A stretch of 64,000 nt of DNA from BNXB01 sp031556375. GTDB taxonomy: Bacteria > Bacteroidota > Bacteroidia > Bacteroidales > Azobacteroidaceae. Positions 36,788 through 44,902 of this stretch are shown here, piece after piece (position 1 is the first letter of the stretch; each line of letters begins with the position of its first letter). A program made the position numbers and the translations under genes. The stretch covers positions 1-64,000 of the forward strand of contig JAVBTA010000036.1 in assembly GCA_031556375.1 (NCBI GenBank), written 5' to 3'. The notes beneath the pieces were generated by a model that did no database searches, was not told the DNA's origin, and was given only the letters and a program-made list of their open reading frames with translations.

Positions 36788-36806
36788 AATTATCAATGAA
36801 TTATCA
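36788..36806. promoter_or_regulatory. Perfect direct-repeat operator upstream of module 3
   Basis: AATTATCA-ATG-AATTATCA, identical to the site at 40078-40096. On the minus strand a TATTTTTG -7 box follows about 27 bp downstream (about 36761). The site is the likely activator element for the long transcript running from here through 35356, 34122, 32948, 32053 and 31591 towards 28181. It lies in the 476 bp gap after the hydrolase gene. Confidence 0.65.
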
Positions 36807-36926
36807 CTTTTTATAATGACGTCTTATTTATTTTTTAATTTTTCCTGATAAAATCACAACAAAAACAATGTAACTAAACGATTACCAGCGGGATATAGTA
36901 AAATCAAATCAATTGAAAAATAAAGT

Positions 36927-38732
36927 TTATTTTACAAAAAACTGATACATTTTATTTATATAATCAGGAGGCGCTACGTTATGCGTTGCATCATACGACA
37001 CTTCTAATTTGGCATTTACATTTATCGTCCTGAGAGTATTATAAAAATGAATGCACGTTTGTATCGGTATTTTTTCATCATAAAAGGAGCAACACACATA
37101 TAATTGATGGTTTGCTTTCTGATTATTAGAATAATTCATCTGGCTATAATCCATAGATGACAATTCCGGGTTTATAAATCCGGCACCGGCAACATAATCC
37201 CCAAAACAATCCAAAAGTTGCAATGCCAACTTGGTAGAACCACAATTACCAACCAGGAATATCCTCGACATGTCAACCCAATCCTGTCCTTTCAATGAGT
37301 TCAAAATAGCGCGGAAATGATCCCTGCAATTTTCCGGGTCAAGTAGTCCGCCACAATTGGTATAAATATATGCCACCTGATTTCTCTCCGCCAAATCCCT
37401 GTAATAGTCCCAAAATCCATTATTCTGCCAATGAACCAGCCATGAAGACCGGTAATCTTTTGATTCCGGCACTAAATGTATTACAACAGGAACCTTTTGA
37501 GACTTATTTCTTTGAGGAACATAAAGAGTATAATAATGAAGACTATCTGCCTCATTCCGTTTATATGCACGAAAACCACCTAAACCCAAACGAAACGGGT
37601 CTGCAGATTTTTCCAACTCTTGTAATACCCTGTCTAAGTCCAGAAGATCAACTCTACTCTTGTCCCAAAATTTTGCCTGACTCGGATACGAATGAGTTCT
37701 TCGTTTTCCTAACACATGTTGCAAACGGGTAATCATTGCATCTACATTTATTTTCTGATCAGAAATAAGATCAGATCTCATCCGATTATATTTATCACAT
37801 AACCCTGCAAAAAAAGAATCTATATCACCATAAAAAAATGTCTCGGATAAAGTATCATTCTTGACAATAAAGTAACATCTATAAAGTCCTTCCGACAAGC
37901 TATCGGGCATATCAATCCTATGAAAAGAATCAATTGCATGAGCCTGACCTGAAAAACAAATAGTATCTGTAATCCCGGAGATAATAATATCCCAAGGATC
38001 TCCATTGTAAATTCCCGAATAAAACTCTAATTGTCCGCCTTTATCGACCAAATTCCTTCGTAAAAAGGTATTTTTATAAACTTTCGTAAAAACGGACTTC
38101 CCTTTTTCTGTCGTACTATAACTACAATCAAAGCGCCAACGAAGAGGAGATATGTCTTTACTATCTTTCTCCTTGGAAATCTTGAACAACATGAAATTAT
38201 TTCCTTTTTTCAACTTTATCCGAACGAATTCCTCCCGGTATCTTGTTCTGGTGGACTTCCAGTCTGAACAATAAATCAAATCTCCATTCAACCACAACTT
38301 CCCTGTCTGGTAAGACGTAAAAGAAAGTATTATTTCCTGAGCCTCTGTCGTTTCCCAGATACTACCCAAATAAACACTGCCCGGAAAACTATCTATCGGG
38401 AAAATTTCATCAATTAAGAGCCCTTGTTTCTGTAATTTTAAAGGAGAAAATATAACTACAGTATCACTCTTTCTTATAAGACTTCCACACTTCAGGAAAT
38501 CATCATAGTCCAGGCTATCTTCACAAAAACCGAATGAATAAAAGAAATCATAATCCACAACCTCAACAGAATTCATAGAGTCAATATACAACGGGCCTAA
38601 GACCTGCCAATTCTCAGGCCAATACAAGCTATCCTCAACAATATTGTCAATCTGATTAACCTGAATTTTCTCCGTACAGGAATGAAAAATAAAAAATGAA
38701 ATAAGTAATATAAACAGATTACGGCTAATCAT
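36927..38732 (-). CDS. Lipoprotein with C-terminal alpha/beta-hydrolase domain
   Basis: A 601-residue lipoprotein (lipobox F-H-S-C, Cys19). The N-terminal half (about 80-200) is beta-rich with an ornamental jelly-roll look (S-Y-Q-T-G-K-L-W-L-N-G-D). The C-terminal 200 residues are an alpha/beta hydrolase: Y-Y-T-L-Y-V-P opening, nucleophile elbow V-G-N-C-G-S with Cys497 where Ser is usual, likely acid D552 in F-Y-D-E-K-I-P and His584 in D-A-T-H-N-V. It is 11 bp after a propeller gene in module 4. Substrate unknown; an esterase or dienelactone-hydrolase-like reaction is possible. Confidence 0.75.
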   Translation of the reverse strand: MISRNLFILLISFFIFHSCTEKIQVNQIDNIVEDSLYWPENWQVLGPLYIDSMNSVEVVDYDFFYSFGFCEDSLDYDDFLKCGSLIRKSDTVVIFSPLKLQKQGLLIDEIFPIDSFPGSVYLGSIWETTEAQEIILSFTSYQTGKLWLNGDLIYCSDWKSTRTRYREEFVRIKLKKGNNFMLFKISKEKDSKDISPLRWRFDCSYSTTEKGKSVFTKVYKNTFLRRNLVDKGGQLEFYSGIYNGDPWDIIISGITDTICFSGQAHAIDSFHRIDMPDSLSEGLYRCYFIVKNDTLSETFFYGDIDSFFAGLCDKYNRMRSDLISDQKINVDAMITRLQHVLGKRRTHSYPSQAKFWDKSRVDLLDLDRVLQELEKSADPFRLGLGGFRAYKRNEADSLHYYTLYVPQRNKSQKVPVVIHLVPESKDYRSSWLVHWQNNGFWDYYRDLAERNQVAYIYTNCGGLLDPENCRDHFRAILNSLKGQDWVDMSRIFLVGNCGSTKLALQLLDCFGDYVAGAGFINPELSSMDYSQMNYSNNQKANHQLYVCCSFYDEKIPIQTCIHFYNTLRTINVNAKLEVSYDATHNVAPPDYINKMYQFFVK

Positions 38733-38743
38733 TATATATTTTT

Positions 38744-39769
38744 TTATAAAATAATCCGATATTCGACAACTGGTTGATTACTATTTACATCCAATCCCAA
38801 CAATATCCCCCGTTTTTCATCGACACAGAATCCCGTAACATATCTATCTAATTTATAACACCTTACCGGATTCCCATTCAAGTTAAACACCCGGATCTGA
38901 TCTCCACCTTCAACCGTGACGACTTCTCTTTTAATATCTTCAAACGAATGACCCCAGAAAAGAGCGTAAACAAACTTTTCACCGACAAAAATATCACTAT
39001 AACCCATTATTCCACAAGGAATAGCATAGCCCTCATGATATTGAGAAACAGGTTCTCCCTGTTTTCCTTTAATCGCTTTAATCAACTTACCGTCTTTCAG
39101 GTTATATAATTCTATCACTTCTCCCAATTGTGATGCAATAGCCAATACATCGTTACTCCGGTTATAATCAAGAAAAGGTCTCCATGCCTGGGCATAAGCA
39201 ACATCCGGAATATTTCTATCTCTTTTTGACAGAGGAATCTTTCCTCCGCTTGAAATAATATCTCCCTGGTTATTAGTTAAATGATACCGGCAGGTTCCCG
39301 AATAATCAGGAACCACAAATGCCGAATCATTATAAAAACAAAAGTCAAGGCTTCGGATTAAACGCTTATCCAACTTGATTACTCGTTGACGGTCCAGGTT
39401 AAAGCAAACAATTTGATTGTTATTTGCATCCAATATATAGCAATTGGAGAATTTGTCTATGCGAATATTTTCCGAATCCAACAGTTCTCCCGGGGCTTTT
39501 CCTCGCTTCCCAAATGAAGTTACATACTCCATTGATGGATACCTGAACTGATGGCAATAATTTTCTATCGCATGAAGATCCATTACATATAATAATGAAT
39601 CATCCAAACGAACCCGAAAGGGGTAGCGCATTTCAACCCCTTCAATTAACCTTGACTCTGATACCAATTTTTCTTCTTGTGGAAAAACAGAGACCTCAGT
39701 ATCGGAAGATCGCGAACAACTTAGAATAAATAAAAAGAAAAAATACAATATGAAATTGTACGATTTCAT
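38744..39769 (-). CDS. TolB-like 6-bladed propeller lipoprotein
   Basis: A 341-residue lipoprotein with lipobox I-L-S-C (Cys18). It carries the marker G-K-R-G-K-A-P-G-E-L-L and regular blades (C-Y-I-L-D-A-N-N-N-Q-I-V-C-F and I-R-V-F-N-L-N-G-N-P-V-R-C-Y-K-L-D). Its start codon overlaps the stop of NVEALA copy D by 4 bp (ATGA). Peptide and propeller are therefore translated together, which is the strongest sign in the locus that the two work as a pair. Confidence 0.87.
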   Translation of the reverse strand: MKSYNFILYFFFLFILSCSRSSDTEVSVFPQEEKLVSESRLIEGVEMRYPFRVRLDDSLLYVMDLHAIENYCHQFRYPSMEYVTSFGKRGKAPGELLDSENIRIDKFSNCYILDANNNQIVCFNLDRQRVIKLDKRLIRSLDFCFYNDSAFVVPDYSGTCRYHLTNNQGDIISSGGKIPLSKRDRNIPDVAYAQAWRPFLDYNRSNDVLAIASQLGEVIELYNLKDGKLIKAIKGKQGEPVSQYHEGYAIPCGIMGYSDIFVGEKFVYALFWGHSFEDIKREVVTVEGGDQIRVFNLNGNPVRCYKLDRYVTGFCVDEKRGILLGLDVNSNQPVVEYRIIL

Positions 39770-40008
39770 TTTTCCAAAGTTCTACTTATCACATACCTAA
39801 CCTTTATATCAGTATCACCCGGACAAGCAACGGTCCCCGGATAAAGACACATGGTACTTCCTGACCCTTCTCCGTCGGCCAACGCTTCTACATTATTCTT
39901 CATATCGACTGATTGAGGTTTTTGTCCTACGCTAAAATGAATATTAACAGCCAGCCCTATTATGGCCATTACAAACAATGATGCTAAAAAGATTCTTGCT
40001 TTTTTCAT
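39766..40008 (-). CDS. NVEALA family peptide (copy D)
   Basis: An 80-residue exported peptide from the ATG at 40008; the frame is open further upstream but through the promoter. Signal-like residues 1-24 (K-K-A-R-I-F-L-A-S-L-F-V-M-A-I-I), N-V-E-A-L-A at 39-44, then D-G-E-G-S-G and a tail with C54 and C62. The leader is more diverged than copies A and B. It is the first gene after the perfect operator shared with the divergent histidine kinase and overlaps the next propeller gene. Confidence 0.85.
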   Translation of the reverse strand: MKKARIFLASLFVMAIIGLAVNIHFSVGQKPQSVDMKNNVEALADGEGSGSTMCLYPGTVACPGDTDIKVRYVISRTLEK

Positions 40009-40077
40009 ATCACATATGCTAAAAATTAATATATTTGTGTACAAAGAAAATACATTTTTTTCATAAAAAGCCAAATA

Positions 40078-40096
40078 AATTATCAATGAATTATCA
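40078..40096. promoter_or_regulatory. Perfect direct-repeat operator between module 4 and the two-component genes
   Basis: AATTATCA-ATG-AATTATCA, two identical 8-mers 11 bp apart, 70 bp before the NVEALA copy D start (minus) and 28 bp before the histidine kinase ATG (plus). On the minus strand a TTTG and a TTTCTTTG box (near-consensus -7) follow at 22 bp spacing. The position allows one regulator dimer to activate module 4 and to control its own operon. Confidence 0.65.
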
Positions 40097-40123
40097 CTTT
40101 TTTAATCTGTGAGAATTTCCTTT

Positions 40124-41476
40124 ATGAATAAGAAGATTAAATATACGAAATTAATAACGGTAATTGCTATTTTTGCAATTGTACTTCTTCAAAGTTTTTG
40201 GATATATAACATGTATGTCTCTTATCAAAGGGAACTAAAAAGAGTAATTGATAAAACTTTAGAAGCATCTATATACATAGAATTATCTGACAGGAATAAT
40301 AAACTGGGAGGTAATATCTATTTTAAGGGCCCCTCATTTACCTCTGAAGATTATCAACGAGGATTTATTAGCAGAAAAATAACAACTCAAGATTCTACTT
40401 TCTTCATAAATGTCGATCCTAGAGACCCAAACTCAGACTACAAAATAATGCAATATTTAATAAAAGATATTGAACAGATCGATCTTCATGTCCTTGATAG
40501 CATTTTCATCTCCGAACTCGAGAAACAACACTACCATATTAACGAAAGTTATATTGAGTATTTCGACTTAAAAAATGACACTCTTATCGAAAATAATAAA
40601 CCATCAGGATGGCATTATTTTTCTTGTTCTTCTAAAATTATTCCTATAGACATTCTTGACTCTCTCGGAGTCAGAGCGCATATCAGCTCTCAACTACCGG
40701 CCTTCCTTAGTCAAATGATATTGCAATTGATTTTATCTGCAATACTAATTGTAATGGCTTTTTACTGTTTATTTTATCTTCTAAGAACAATCTTTACTCA
40801 ACGAAAAATAGAAAACCTTCGTCAGGACATGATCAATGCCATGACTCATGAATTCAACCGTCCGATTGCCAACGCCAGAGGTTTTTTGAATCTGGCCGAG
40901 ATTCATCTGGATTCCGGTGATTTTCAAAATGTAAAATTGAACATCGATAAAGCGGACTTTCAATTGGATCGTCTGGCTGCCTATAAACAACAAATATTGG
41001 AAATCAATAGGAATGAAAAGCTTCTTCAACTGGATCTAAAAGAACTTCATATTTGGGACTTTATCAAAACTTACCCTGAAACCTATCAGGATGCCGCAAA
41101 TATCTCCATCTCGATGGAAACCTCCATGGAGTATTTTAAAATCGATGAAATTCACTTTACCAATGTTATCGATAACCTGATCGAGAACTCAATCAAATAT
41201 TCCATTAACAAAGCAGATATTACGATCCGGATATATGATAAAGATTCGAAACTTATATTTTCTGTTAAAGATAGGGGAATTGGTATGAGTTCTTCAGAAA
41301 AAAAACATATCTTTGAAAAGTTTTATCGCGTTAACTCTAAGAAAGTGATGAAAAAAGATGGGTTTGGACTTGGACTAACATATGTAAAAAATGTCATCGA
41401 TGCTCATCATGGACACATAACTGTAGACAGCACCCCAGACAAGGGCAGTACGTTCAAGGTTGAAATACCTTCATAA
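40124..41476 (+). CDS. Sensor histidine kinase, RprX-like
   Basis: A 450-residue sensor kinase from the ATG at 40124 (an upstream GTG is in frame). TM1 at about 10-30, a 165-residue periplasmic sensor with no recognised fold, TM2 at about 197-221, HisKA with phospho-acceptor His242 in M-T-H-E-F-N-R-P-I, then HATPase_c with the N box D-N-L-I-E-N-S-I-K-Y, D-R-G-I-G-M, F-E-K-F-Y-R-V and G-F-G-L-G-L. It resembles RprX of Bacteroides in layout. The response regulator follows after 12 bp. The divergent operator suggests autoregulation. Confidence 0.93.
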   Translation: MNKKIKYTKLITVIAIFAIVLLQSFWIYNMYVSYQRELKRVIDKTLEASIYIELSDRNNKLGGNIYFKGPSFTSEDYQRGFISRKITTQDSTFFINVDPRDPNSDYKIMQYLIKDIEQIDLHVLDSIFISELEKQHYHINESYIEYFDLKNDTLIENNKPSGWHYFSCSSKIIPIDILDSLGVRAHISSQLPAFLSQMILQLILSAILIVMAFYCLFYLLRTIFTQRKIENLRQDMINAMTHEFNRPIANARGFLNLAEIHLDSGDFQNVKLNIDKADFQLDRLAAYKQQILEINRNEKLLQLDLKELHIWDFIKTYPETYQDAANISISMETSMEYFKIDEIHFTNVIDNLIENSIKYSINKADITIRIYDKDSKLIFSVKDRGIGMSSSEKKHIFEKFYRVNSKKVMKKDGFGLGLTYVKNVIDAHHGHITVDSTPDKGSTFKVEIPS

Positions 41477-41488
41477 ATATCAGGGAAG

Positions 41489-42217
41489 ATGGTTAACAAA
41501 AGAATTCTCATCATTGATGATGATGAAACATTTAACGAAATTTTAAACGAATATTTACTCATGAACAGATTTGAAGTTGCAATTGCGACCGACGGTCTTA
41601 CCGGAGTCAGTATGCATGAATCTTTTTCTCCTGATCTTATCCTTTTAGACATTATCCTGCCGGAAATGAATGGAATAACAGTAGCAGAAACTATCCGTTC
41701 AAAAGACAAGATTACCCCTATTATCTTTATGTCCGGTTCTGAAAACACAAATGAAAATCAAATCAGATCTTTCAAATCAGGAGGAAACGACCATCTTGAA
41801 AAAGGATTTCATTTAGATGTACTTTATTGTAAAATTATTGACAGGCTAAACTCTCAAATTATACCAGAGAATAACGTATTTCAATTCAAACTGGGAAACG
41901 AATTTCTGAATATAAATGATACTCATTTAAAATACAATGATTTTTACATCAAAATTACAGATCGGGAAAACAAAATATTAAAGCTACTTTTTTCCGTTCC
42001 CAATCAGACTGTTAGCAGAGAAAAATTATCTGAAAGCATTTGGAAATTCTGGTCAGAAAGTAATGATCATATGCTGATTAATTACATTAGAAGTATAAAA
42101 CAGAAATTGGAACCGCTAAGTGACTTCCTTGATATTAGAACCATTTATGGAATTGGCTATCAACTAGAAATTTATGGGCCAAAATTAGCAAAGAAAAAGA
42201 CTAGAAAACGTTATTGA
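41489..42217 (+). CDS. OmpR family response regulator, RprY-like
   Basis: A 242-residue regulator. The receiver domain (1-115) has acidic pocket D10-D12, phospho-acceptor D54 in I-L-L-D-I-I-L-P-E-M, S82 and K105. The winged-helix DNA-binding domain (about 130-232) has the recognition region D-H-M-L-I-N-Y-I-R-S-I-K-Q-K-L and I-Y-G-I-G-Y. OmpR-class regulators bind direct repeats one helical turn apart, which is what the four AATTATCA-type sites in this locus show. Its stop overlaps the convergent GNAT remnant by 7 bp. Confidence 0.93.
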   Translation: MVNKRILIIDDDETFNEILNEYLLMNRFEVAIATDGLTGVSMHESFSPDLILLDIILPEMNGITVAETIRSKDKITPIIFMSGSENTNENQIRSFKSGGNDHLEKGFHLDVLYCKIIDRLNSQIIPENNVFQFKLGNEFLNINDTHLKYNDFYIKITDRENKILKLLFSVPNQTVSREKLSESIWKFWSESNDHMLINYIRSIKQKLEPLSDFLDIRTIYGIGYQLEIYGPKLAKKKTRKRY

Positions 42218-42438
42218 AGTATCTTAGTCCAGAAATGCATATCCGGTTCACATAGTATGAATCCACAGTTTTTATAGAGTTTTTGAGCTGGATAATTGTC
42301 AAACCTAACTTCGAGAGTAACCTTACAACAATCCCCCATAGGATCTTCCATATAATGGTTCAACAGTTCTGTAAACCTACCGGTATGTTCCCGGTTATCA
42401 AAATCGCATAACTCAACCCGAATATTTTCTTTTCCCAT
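42211..42438 (-). pseudogene. Internally deleted GNAT acetyltransferase
   Basis: A 75-residue frame from the ATG at 42438. The N-terminal segment (C-D-F-D-N-R-E-H-T-G-R-F-T-E-L-L-N-H-Y) and the C-terminal segment (V-R-F-D-N-Y-P-A-Q-K-L-Y-K-N-C-G-F) both match ends of a GNAT N-acetyltransferase of about 150 residues. The central strand and acetyl-CoA pyrophosphate loop are missing. The two parts are joined in frame at M-G-D-C. It should be inactive. The RNA gene terminator lies just upstream. Confidence 0.7.
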
Positions 42439-42456
42439 AACAAATAAACCTGACAA

Positions 42457-42484
42457 ATAAAAAAGCGCCCCATCCGGGGCGCTT
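42457..42484 (-). terminator. Rho-independent terminator of the structured RNA
   Basis: A perfect 9 bp stem (AAGCGCCCC / GGGGCGCTT) with a 4-base loop at 42463-42484, followed on the minus strand by TTTTTTATTT. It marks the 3' end of the RNA gene upstream and separates it from the GNAT remnant. Confidence 0.85.
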
Positions 42485-42694
42485 ATAATGAAGCCGCATT
42501 GTAGATATGACAAAACTCCGTATGACAGGATTTGAGTGCTTTACCGTGTTTGTAATCCGCCGTGCTAAGCATACCCCTAAGGGCGCGGCCCGCCATTCCC
42601 GGTAAGAGCTTGTCTCGGAATATTGTTTAATTTGATGAGTTTCCCAATCGACAAGATGCGGCTAGTTTCTTTACTTTAAATTACCTCTCCTGGT
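42458..42694 (-). ncRNA. Free-standing structured RNA of about 235 nt
   Basis: A 237 bp non-coding stretch carries its own promoter and terminator. Three nested long-range stems can be drawn: 42656-42663 with 42492-42499 (AGCCGCAT/ATGCGGCT), 42637-42643 with 42512-42518 (GAAACTC/GAGTTTT), and 42600-42605 with 42541-42546 (TTACCG/CGGTAA), the last extendable to GCTC/GC. A CCC-TTA-GGG hairpin lies inside. No tmRNA, RNase P or SRP motif is visible. The architecture resembles Rfam orphan RNAs of Bacteroidales (for example Bacteroidales-1), but the class is not established. Confidence 0.65.
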
Positions 42695-42700
42695 ATAGTG

Positions 42701-42732
42701 CAAATGTACATCAAATCTTCTTGCATTCCAAA
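42701..42732 (-). promoter_or_regulatory. Consensus promoter of the structured RNA
   Basis: On the minus strand TTTG (42729-42732), 20 bp, TACATTTG (42701-42708): an exact match to the Bacteroidetes primary promoter. The predicted start is near 42694, outside the outer stem of the RNA. Confidence 0.75.
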
Positions 42733-42750
42733 TTTTTTAACATAAAAAAC

Positions 42751-44154
42751 TCAGGATAATCCGAATTCCTGATGCAACTCCGGGATAATGACATCTTTAA
42801 ATCCTTTCCGCATCAAACGGGTCTTGAACTCGATCTGAACATCCGGTTCTCCATGGACAATAAATACCTGTTTGACGTCATTGATATCCTGACATGCCAG
42901 ATACTGGCACAAGTCATTATAATCCGCATGGGCACTCATTGAATCGATCGTACGAATCTCGGCTTTGACAGTAAAACGAGACCCGAAAATACCAACCTCT
43001 TCCGGATGCCTTTTCAATCTGGCACCCAAAGAGTTTGGCTCACAATACCCGATCAGCAGAATGGTATTCCTCCAATTTTCGATACTATTAGCAATATGGT
43101 GCTTTACACGGCCTGCTTCTGCCATCCCAGAGGCTGAGATGATCACACACGGATCGTGAGTCGTATTCAATGCCTGAGATTCACGTTTATCCGTTATATA
43201 CTTCAATCCTTTAAAATCGAACGGATCATCATCATGCTTCATTAACTTCTGAACAGATTTATTGAAACACTCCGGATGACTTTTTACTATTTCCGTGATT
43301 TTAGTCGACAACGGACTATCCACATAGTATTTCAATGCAGGTAATTTCCCATCCAATTCCAGTTCATTCAAAGCATAAAGCAACTCCTGGGTACGCCCTA
43401 CACTAAAAGCAGGAATAATCAGTTTGCCTTTTTTATTCACACAGGTTTCGATAATATTTTCCAACAGCTTCTCGGAATATGTCTCAATCGGTTCGTGTAC
43501 CTTATTTCCATAAGTCGATTCTATGATGATATAATCGGCCTGTGGAAAAACCTGCGGAGAACGCAGGATCGGATCCCGGTACCTGCCTACATCTCCACTA
43601 AAGGCAATTGTTGTTTTTTTCCCTTCCTCGGTTACCGTAACAAATACCGTAGAACTACCAATAATATGTCCTCCATCAAAAAACTCGAGTTCAATATCAT
43701 CGTCAATTCTACTGGGTACATTATAGTCTATTACTTTGAATCGTTCAAAAGTCGCTCTTGCATCATCCTCTGTATAAAGAGGTTCAAGCAAAGGACGACC
43801 TTCTTCAATACGTCTTTTATTCAAAAGGTGAATATCCTGTCTCTGAATATGGGCAGAATCAAGTAATAATGCTTTCGTCACATCGATCGTTGCCGGAGTT
43901 GCATAAATCGCACCCTTAAATCCGTCTTTTACCAGACGAGGGAGTAAACCACAATGATCGACATGGGCATGTGACAGGAATACAGAATCAATTTCATGCG
44001 GAAAGAAACCAAAATCTTTATTCAGTTGAATGGTTTCTTTTCCCATTCCCTGAAACATTCCGCAATCCATCAATATTTTTTTTCCATTATTTAAAGTCAA
44101 AAGGTGCTTACTTCCTGTAACAGTCTGTGCCGCGCCATGAAATGCTATTTTCAT
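42751..44154 (-). CDS. Metallo-beta-lactamase/beta-CASP RNA nuclease
   Basis: A 467-residue enzyme of the CPSF73-like bacterial group. The MBL metal motif is H-A-H-V-D-H-C-G (about residues 60-67), further ligands are in F-S-G-D-V-G, the beta-CASP domain has S-A-S-G-M-A-E-A-G-R-V-K-H-H, and the C-terminal RMMBL part has S-A-H-A-D-Y-N and V-H-G-E-P. Members cut or trim RNA. It appears to be a single-gene unit; the divergent 44294 gene has its own promoter. Confidence 0.92.
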   Translation of the reverse strand: MKIAFHGAAQTVTGSKHLLTLNNGKKILMDCGMFQGMGKETIQLNKDFGFFPHEIDSVFLSHAHVDHCGLLPRLVKDGFKGAIYATPATIDVTKALLLDSAHIQRQDIHLLNKRRIEEGRPLLEPLYTEDDARATFERFKVIDYNVPSRIDDDIELEFFDGGHIIGSSTVFVTVTEEGKKTTIAFSGDVGRYRDPILRSPQVFPQADYIIIESTYGNKVHEPIETYSEKLLENIIETCVNKKGKLIIPAFSVGRTQELLYALNELELDGKLPALKYYVDSPLSTKITEIVKSHPECFNKSVQKLMKHDDDPFDFKGLKYITDKRESQALNTTHDPCVIISASGMAEAGRVKHHIANSIENWRNTILLIGYCEPNSLGARLKRHPEEVGIFGSRFTVKAEIRTIDSMSAHADYNDLCQYLACQDINDVKQVFIVHGEPDVQIEFKTRLMRKGFKDVIIPELHQEFGLS

Positions 44155-44246
44155 ATTATCGTTGTTTTTTCAATTAAAAATTTCACTAAATTATCAAAAA
44201 AATCAATATTAATCCTATTTCCATCATTTTTTATTCATTTTTTACA

Positions 44247-44254
44247 TATATTTG
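44247..44254 (+). promoter_or_regulatory. -7 box for the 44294 gene
   Basis: TATATTTG is an exact TAnnTTTG match 40 bp before the ATG. The -33 region is only T-rich, without a clear TTTG. Confidence 0.45.
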
Positions 44255-44293
44255 CCTCTCAAATTACTAACATTAATATAATAAGAACAATTT

Positions 44294-44884
44294 ATGAAGA
44301 CATTAAAATTCCTTACAATTGCGATTCTGCTTTTTTCTTCTCTAATTGTAAACGCCCAGACTTCAGAAATTGATGAAGATAATCCAAACAGTGGCCGACA
44401 GGTTTACGCTGAAATCGGTGGACCAGGGGTTATTTTTTCTGCCAATTTTGATTCCCGTTTCAAAAAAGGCTCCGATCTGGGATTGGGATATCGTGTCGGT
44501 TTGGGATTCGGAGTTTCTGATCAATACAATTATTATTACAACAATTACACTGACGAAGCCGGATCACATTATTATGTATCTTCTTCTTCAGAAACCAGTT
44601 CTTATCTTACTATTCCTATAGGCATCAATTATGTTTTTGGAAAAAAAAGTTCTCCTCACTCTTTTGAAATAGGAGGTGGCGTCACATTTCTGAGTAAAAA
44701 AATTGATTTGTACAATTACGATGACAGTTACAATCCCGGATATGTGATTGGACACACATCATTCATGTACCGTAAGAAACCATTGAATGGGGGATTCACC
44801 TGGAGAATAGGGTTCACTCCTATCATTGGAACTGCCGGAGATATCTCCCCGGCAATGGCAGTCGGAATAGGTTATGCTTTTTAA
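44294..44884 (+). CDS. Outer-membrane beta-barrel-like protein
   Basis: A 196-residue protein with a signal peptide (cleavage after about residue 21, V-N-A-Q). The mature part alternates short amphipathic strands and Tyr/Ser-rich loops (Y-N-Y-Y-Y-N-N-Y-T-D, Y-Y-V-S-S-S-S-E-T-S) and ends V-G-I-G-Y-A-F, with the terminal Phe typical of BAM substrates. It resembles 8-stranded OmpA/OmpW-like barrels. Monocistronic, convergent with the WG-repeat gene. Confidence 0.8.
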   Translation: MKTLKFLTIAILLFSSLIVNAQTSEIDEDNPNSGRQVYAEIGGPGVIFSANFDSRFKKGSDLGLGYRVGLGFGVSDQYNYYYNNYTDEAGSHYYVSSSSETSSYLTIPIGINYVFGKKSSPHSFEIGGGVTFLSKKIDLYNYDDSYNPGYVIGHTSFMYRKKPLNGGFTWRIGFTPIIGTAGDISPAMAVGIGYAF

Positions 44885-44902
44885 CTGAGTTTTACAGGAA
44901 AT

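Noticed and set aside
37370..37732. 120-codon plus-strand ORF
   Set aside because: Antisense to the hydrolase lipoprotein, without family pattern.
42211..42513. The 100-codon version of the GNAT frame starting at 42513
   Set aside because: Its first 25 codons run through the RNA gene's terminator hairpin; the ATG at 42438 matches the family N terminus.
42458..42694. The 42.5 kb RNA as tmRNA, RNase P RNA or SRP RNA
   Set aside because: None of the conserved cores of these RNAs (tRNA-like ends and tag frame, P4 core, SRP GGAA-loop domain) could be seen.
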